A DNA stretch of 64,000 bases, from assembly GCA_012861695.1 (NCBI GenBank), contig JAAOOA010000060.1, forward strand, positions 3,671,183-3,735,182, in the 5' to 3' direction. The notes below the pieces were generated by a model. It made no database searches. It was not told the origin of the DNA and saw nothing but the letters and a program-made list of their open reading frames with translations. Made by a program: the position numbers and the translations under genes. The number at the start of each line of letters is the position of its first letter. Position 1 is the first letter of the stretch. This document shows, one piece after another, positions 58,317-64,000 of the stretch. Origin of the DNA: Trematomus loennbergii. Lineage: Eukaryota > Chordata > Actinopteri > Perciformes > Nototheniidae.

Positions 58317-59004
58317 TAGGGATGCTCCGATCGCCAGAATCAGTATCGGCGATACCGATTTCCGATCGAGTGGGCGGGCCTTTGGGGATCTTCCATTTAA
58401 AGTGATGTTTAAAACTCAGTTAATGGGGCTCATTCACTGGAGCTTCCACAAACAGCAACCAACATAATTATTACATTCAAATGAAGTACATTATTCAAAT
58501 TTACATTAACTTTGGATAATAACACGAGCGGAAGCGCTCTCTTTTCCTCTCTCCCCCCTCTCTCTCTCCTGACACCCCGTCAGTATCTCCTGCAGCTCAC
58601 TGATCCAGTAATGAGTGACCCGACAGTGAAGAATAAACATATGTATAACTAGTTTAGCTTGTTCCAGAGGTAGATCAAATAGCTAAGTGTGTTACAGTAG
58701 GTCTAACTCTTAGTATGTGTTTCGCTCCGCTCACCGGTCCGTCACAGCAGGTGGAGCTGCAGGATTTCTGCTTCACACACGTTGCATACCACTATTTTAC
58801 AGTCATTTTCAGACACCTTAAAATACTGCCAGACCGGTGAAGCCATTTTGGCGAGCTTGTTTTGGCGCGCACAGAGAAAAGTGTCCTGTATTTTACGTCA
58901 TGTGATCGGCTCTCCCGATCGGCCTTTATAGAGAGCACCGATCGATCGGCAGAGAGTGAATATCGGCCGATATCGATCGGCGGCCGATCGATCGGAGCAT
59001 CCTA
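58317..59004. mobile_element. hAT-type MITE (TAGGGATGCTCCGATC ends)
   Basis: The ends TAGGGATGCTCCGATC and GATCGGAGCATCCTA are inverted repeats. The 8-bp duplication ATAATCCC is exact (58309-58316, 59005-59012). The interior (about 58400-58870) matches that of the element at 34586-35382 despite unrelated termini. Confidence 0.92.
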
Positions 59005-61219
59005 ATAATCCCAATGTCTTCGTAAATTGAAAATGTGAAAGTGAAACAATTTCACAAACACAAACATAAATTAAAAAAGGTGAAAGTGAAATTCTAAAGA
59101 GGTTGAAGCACAGGACTTAAAAAATATACTTTTAAGATGATTATATATGTACAAATATTACTGTTATTCAAATCCTACATTACACAAACATAGAAGTAAA
59201 GAAAATGCAATAATCCATCATTTTGCACAAACATGCTAGGAGCTCTTTTCTTACCAATGAACACATTCAAAACATTGGTAAATGTCAGAGCATTTGTTAA
59301 AACTGATTGGATTTGAAGAATACATCTCTTCTTAAGAACAGCGGATGAATGAGACCCAATGTTCTCAACTGGGATTACAAAAATTGTACTTAGAGTTATT
59401 TGCCTTTTTTAACTTAGTTTTTCGACAAATCACTCTTGACTCTTGACAAGTTTTGTTCTTTTTGGCTTCTGTTTGAAAAATGATTTGAACTTACCCATAA
59501 TAAGTTTATGCATGTTTTTTTAATCAGATGGGCATCAAACTACTGTTAATGACCTGTTGCTTGCACTAATCTGGACAGCTGTTCAACATGCACAATGATA
59601 ATGAAATCTATAAGTCATCAATATCCAATCCCATTGTAAAAATGTGTAAACGAGACAGGAGGTCTGTGCTGCTTCATTGTCTGCATCATTAGTTTAATAG
59701 AATCAATGTGCTCAGTTCATTAGGCAGCATATAGACTTTCAGCCATGGGCATGAAAACAAATGCAAGGTCAAATAAATGATTACATGCTAGTGATTTTTA
59801 GATCAGGGTTGATTTATTGAACTGTCTTTAGAACAAAAGGCTAAATTAAACGAGCTCTTTAAGCAAGATACAAAAGAAAGAGCTAAAATGCTAACCCATT
59901 TCCAGGTTTAGGATTCATTCCTGCACCACCCTATTAAGGGAAGGATAAGGGCAAAGTTACATGTGTGATAGCAGGTGAATTACCATTGTTTGCCGAGGCG
60001 ATATTACCTCAGGCCAGTGGCCATTCGTGGCTTGAGCTCCACAGTTTTAACATTGTGATTGGGTCACACACATTGTACACTAAAATATGTTACTAAAAAC
60101 ATATGTGCTTGGCCCGCTAAAGCAACATTTGTGCTGAATGTGGTCAGTACCAAATCGAGTCAACTACGCAAATCTCTGCTCTTGTTCGAGGCTATGATGT
60201 GATCGTCAAAGTTCACTAAAGTTGAACTCCATGTGTTTCAAATGTTCTTTCTGTGAAGTGAAGAAAAGGCGACACATGACACTTTTTTATTTTGCCGATG
60301 TTAATTGTGTTGGATGAATGTGCAGTAACACTCTGTGGCTTCTAGTAGAGATGTTGAAACTTTTGTAAGTGAACACCGTCTACTTAGTTACTTCTGGCTT
60401 TTAGGCAATGTCTAATATGGTCAAATGTTTTCTGCACGGTCTAATTATTTGTTTCTTAATGTTATTATTTGATCATAATGTTTTATTGTAGACAGTGTAC
60501 ATTGTCCTGGTTTATCCCTGTCACTTTAAAAGCTTTTTTAAACACAGTTCTATTTTGCTCATGGCTCAGGGGAACAGAACAGGAACCATTAATCCATCAC
60601 TTCACTTTTTCCCACCAGGCATCGTTTTTTAGATTTGATGAGTCAAGTGCAGAGTTGCCTGGAGCACAGGGGAGATGTTTAAGAACTTCTATGACAGAAC
60701 AATCACAGTAAAAGTTTTTGATAATTTGCAACGTTTTTTTGAGTTGATGTAATTACGTATTCTAATGGGTGTAACGATGTGAGAAAGGAGAAGTGTTGCC
60801 CTAGTTGTCCCTAAGTTTAAATGCTTGTGTAGACAGACGGCAAGTAACTACGTATTCAGTATGTTTACAGTAAAGAGCACCGAAACATGTACACTAATAT
60901 TTAAATATATCAAATACACACATTAATTGGTGCTTCTCGTACGTTCTGCTTTAGGCATGTTCTTTGTTTTTGTCTTTCGTCTGCAAATACCCAAATAACT
61001 AAAGGCAGTTGGAGGTTGCATAAAACAAAAAGTTTGTCGCAAAAAAACTCTTCCGTGATGAAAAAGAAAACAATGTACAATGTTACAATCTAAGCTTAAT
61101 GAAACTACTGATTATGTGATAAATTCCACATCACATATTGTTTTAAATAAACAAAAAAACACTTTCTGGTTTTCAGCTGAAGTGTCCAATATCTAACCTG
61201 TTGCTGCCTGCTAGCTATA

Positions 61220-61450
61220 ATACTCCTCAGAGGAGATCGATGCTCTCCACCTTTTTAATAACCTTCATTCATTGCAGGCCTAACAAATGGAATAGTCAGG
61301 GGCCATTGATCGCAGCAGTGAGCGCTGCTGGGGCATTATGGGAGTCTCTGAGGGGAGTAGAGGGGAATAGGCTGGGAAGTCCCCTGGAGTCCTGTGCAGT
61401 TATTAATGAGAGGACAGTGGCCACCAATTATATGCACATGCCCTCACAGG
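61220..61450. other. Candidate conserved non-coding element in rptor intron 1
   Basis: A repeat-free block with TTCATTCATTGCAGGCC, GGGGCATTATGGGAGTC and CAGTTATTAATGAG motifs. The open frame at 61201-61536 has no family resemblance. The call is from texture only. Confidence 0.25.
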
Positions 61451-62149
61451 AAGACATGCACATACAGTATACGTGTCTCACTCCGTGTCCACTAACCGCC
61501 TCATTCTGTCCTCAGTCTATCACTTTTTATCACTGATAAGATTAATAGATTATTGGAAATCCATGTGGTCCAGCATACCGGTTTATAAAATCAGATAATC
61601 AGATTACTGCTAGCTGTCAAATTAACAGGCTGCTCTTGATAAAGAGATACTTGTTGTTGTTAATATATATATATATATTATAAACTATTCATTTCATTGA
61701 TCATTAGCTGTTGAAAGTATGGAAATATATTCAAGTACCAAAGTATTCAAAGTATTTTTTTCCCTTCATATCAGAATAAGAATCACGTACATTGTCAAGT
61801 AGGTCTACACATAAGGCATTTGCATTTTCTTATAATGGTGCATGTATAAGATTTGTAAATAAATAGCATATACAACAAGAATATCAAATTATACCAGAAT
61901 TTACGTGGGTTTAAGCAGTTCATTTATTTTGTCTGACAACAACAATAACGCTGTTGTTTTCACAGCTAATTAGCAAGACATGACTTGCAGAAAGTGAAAA
62001 GGTTAAGAAAGTTGACGGAGGAGTATAATGCATTTTATTTAGTATAAAACGCGTAACTGTCTTAAAACACTAATATTTGTGTGGGCTGAGAATACATTGA
62101 CCCGAAGTCACAAGTCTTCATGTATTAATCCTAGTGGATATATGTGTTG

Positions 62150-62618
62150 AAATGTAGCTGCTCCTCTACATTGCTTTTATCCTGTCATGTTATACTAATC
62201 TGTCTATTGAACTGCTGTGAAGCCAGTTTGGCTACAATTCTTGTATAAAAGGTCATTCATTTGTTTTAAAGCTCAATAAATAACAAAGAAGACCTTTGAC
62301 CGGCACTTTTCTAATTTTGTCCGGAAGATTTAAACTTGAACGGACATCTTGACCGGCGAAAGAACTGAAACTGAGACTCTGCCGCACGGTCCCCTCGTTC
62401 CTTGGAAGAGACGGAGAGGTGGGTGTTTGTCATCTGCTGGTGGACTAACCGGAGAGAATTACAGAGCTTGCCTCGACGGGGAGGGATTGCATTGAATTAA
62501 AGCAGCGGGAGCAAACGCTTGCCTCGGGGAGGGAGAAAAAAAGCCACAGCGGAGAATAAACAGAAGGGTAACCATGGTAACTATGGGCGGGAAGTTCTTC
62601 GCTGCTTTGTGGCAGACT
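62150..62618. other. Unassigned sequence with promoter/polyA-like motifs
   Basis: TGTATAAAAGG (62242-62252) and AATAAA (62276-62281) are followed by two GACCGGC-containing blocks (62298-62304, 62350-62356). This could be the end of an LTR, but no matching LTR, primer-binding site or duplication is seen. Confidence 0.25.
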
Positions 62619-62932
62619 ACAGCACCACCTACAGGCCTGGCATATGTACTACAGCGTCTCCAGCGCTTTCGAACGGCAATGGCCGTGGCTGTCTCCTCCT
62701 GATTGGTGGAGTTGGCCCAATAGCCGTAGCGCCACCGTCCTGACGTCAGGACAGTGTTCAAATCTGGATCAGTTTTTATCAGATCCGTTGCAGCCCCTTT
62801 TTTAGAGATTTGGGTATGGAGGAAAATAGAGAGGGTTGTGTTTTCTGACACTTGGTGAGTTCCCTGGAACACCGGGGACACATATTCATGTATAAAAGAC
62901 GTACCAAAGTGCATTTGCATGATAGGTCCCCT
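62619..62932 (-). mobile_element. TTAA-type MITE, truncated
   Basis: It matches the reverse complement of about 1636-1945 (for example CACCTACAGGCCTGGCATAT), and ends GCATGATAGGTCCCC before TTAA at 62933-62936. The left end is missing; unrelated sequence starts upstream of about 62619. Confidence 0.8.
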
Positions 62933-63111
62933 TTAAGTAATTAATTATTTTTTTAATTAACGATTTATTCATTTAATTATTATTAATAATTACATTGGCA
63001 TGCTTTTGCCCCAGTTGTTTTCTGCCTGCTTTAATGCATATCCATTTTTCCATAAGGAAACTTAACAAAAAGGTCTAAGGTCTGAGCGTTTCCCCTAGGG
63101 TAGGAACTAAT

Positions 63112-63165
63112 TCATTGCTGTGAGCCATGCACGTGGAGCATTGCTGTGAGCCATGCACGTGGAGC
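63112..63165 (+). repeat. 26-bp tandem duplication with E-boxes
   Basis: CATTGCTGTGAGCCATGCAC... is repeated twice without a mismatch. Each copy holds a CACGTG E-box (63130-63135, 63156-63161). Confidence 0.85.
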
Positions 63166-63175
63166 ATCCAGCATT

Positions 63176-63188
63176 TGACCTTTGACCT
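63176..63188 (-). promoter_or_regulatory. DR1 nuclear-receptor-like site
   Basis: The minus strand reads AGGTCAAAGGTCA, a perfect DR1 of the kind bound by HNF4 or PPAR-RXR. It lies 15 bp after the E-box tandem. Function is inference. Confidence 0.35.
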
Positions 63189-63654
63189 TTTACCCAGCCA
63201 GCCTTTTCCAAACCTGGTTGATAGATGGTCTACTTGTTTTTGTTTTCAATGTGTGAGGTGATATGTGAAATACACAAGCAGCTCAATCAATGACAATAAT
63301 GTGGACCACATCTGTGTGCCGTTACGCTCCAATGCCGTGTTGCACTCCGATGATGAGGCGGAACAGAAAAACACTGTCCCTCATTCATCTGCATCATTCT
63401 TATGCAAATTCATATCAAATCCATTATAAATTGCTTCCGTTGGATGCCGCACAGGAACAAATAATATCATCAAGACTGTTTTATATTAGGATGGTATTTG
63501 TCCCGCCATCTTGAGCCACTTAATTCTAATCAACACCAACACTAGTATAGCCTCTTTACCACACTTTACCTCAGGTGATTTGGATTTATTTCTACAGCGT
63601 CTCTGTATGTTGAGTAAAAAAAATATTGACTTGAAGAAATCAATCAATCAATGT

Positions 63655-63684
63655 TTATTATATATATATATATATATATATATT
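63655..63684. repeat. (TA)n microsatellite
   Basis: An alternating AT run. The open frame over it (63511-63693) is coded by the repeat. Confidence 0.9.
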
Positions 63685-64000
63685 TATAAATGAAATGATA
63701 GCTTACCATTTCCTCAAGGGAGTCAACAGATTTCTTTGACATTTACCTTACATAACAGTAATGTCTGCCTCTCTGGTCTTTGCATTAAAATGTATCATAA
63801 GTGTGCTGTCATTTCAGCTGTAATATTTTAAAGGGCTAACCTTCCCACTTGAGTCTGTGTCTTTGTAGTATTTTTTTCGATATACGTAAATGTATTTTCC
63901 GAGGATATTGGTATAGTTATTTTGCAACCCCTGCTGAGTTTATAGATAGAAAACAAGCACATTGTCTTTTTATTTTTTCAAATGACAGATTTTCTTGTGT

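Larger units (their letters stand above)
50921..64000 (+). other. rptor: rptor first intron (incomplete), with repeats and possible enhancers
   Basis: No further rptor exon is recognised to the window end. Features inside are listed separately. 55274-58316 and 59005-61200 are AT-rich with no gene or repeat that I can name. Confidence 0.7.

Noticed and set aside
62150..62618. Possible LTR of a retrovirus-like element
   Set aside because: Only TATA- and AATAAA-like motifs; no second LTR, primer-binding site, internal genes or target duplication found.

Overview
The window is vertebrate, almost certainly teleost, genomic DNA. It has spliced genes with GT-AG introns, (CA/TG)n microsatellites, tRNA-derived SINEs, fish-type LINE 3' tails and a dense load of hAT- and piggyBac-type DNA elements. 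Two host genes are clear. A complete five-exon neuronal pentraxin gene (nptx1) lies on the minus strand at 15091-19170. The first coding exon of raptor (rptor), the mTORC1 scaffold, lies on the plus strand at 50746-50920, with its CpG-rich promoter area near 49.0-49.7 kb. NPTX1 and RPTOR are also neighbours in tetrapods, so the window is a conserved synteny block in which the two genes are transcribed away from each other across about 30 kb of intergenic DNA. The rest of rptor lies beyond 64 kb; 50.9-64 kb is its first long intron. || Layout. 1-2.5 kb: a foldback MITE, a TTAA-flanked MITE and a locally duplicated segment. 2539-9780: a 7.2-kb element with CACAGCAAATT termini and TA duplications, inserted into one copy of that duplicated segment. 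It carries an apparently intact eight-exon gene related to the non-SAM part of SAMD3 (475 codons) and an overlapping two-finger C2H2 ORF, but no transposase I can recognise. 10-14 kb: intergenic DNA, an LTR-like repeat and a possible conserved non-coding block. 14.05-19.5 kb: nptx1 with its 3' UTR, TATA box and upstream CRE. 19.5-29 kb: intergenic, with a LINE 3' end split by a 1.9-kb hAT element. 29.0-36.7 kb: a nest of transposons inside transposons, containing a second, frameshifted SAMD3-like gene remnant. 36.8-49 kb: SINE, several MITEs and a short LINE reverse-transcriptase fragment. 49-64 kb: rptor promoter, first coding exon and intron 1, with more MITEs. || The most unusual content is the pair of SAMD3-like genes, each inside a transposon-like element whose limits can be read from the sequence (empty-site comparison, terminal repeats). 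The two elements share a layout: a motif-dense subterminal zone at one end and a promoter for the minus-strand gene near the other. All exon models were made by eye from splice consensus, reading frame and protein similarity recalled from knowledge of the families. No database search was run.
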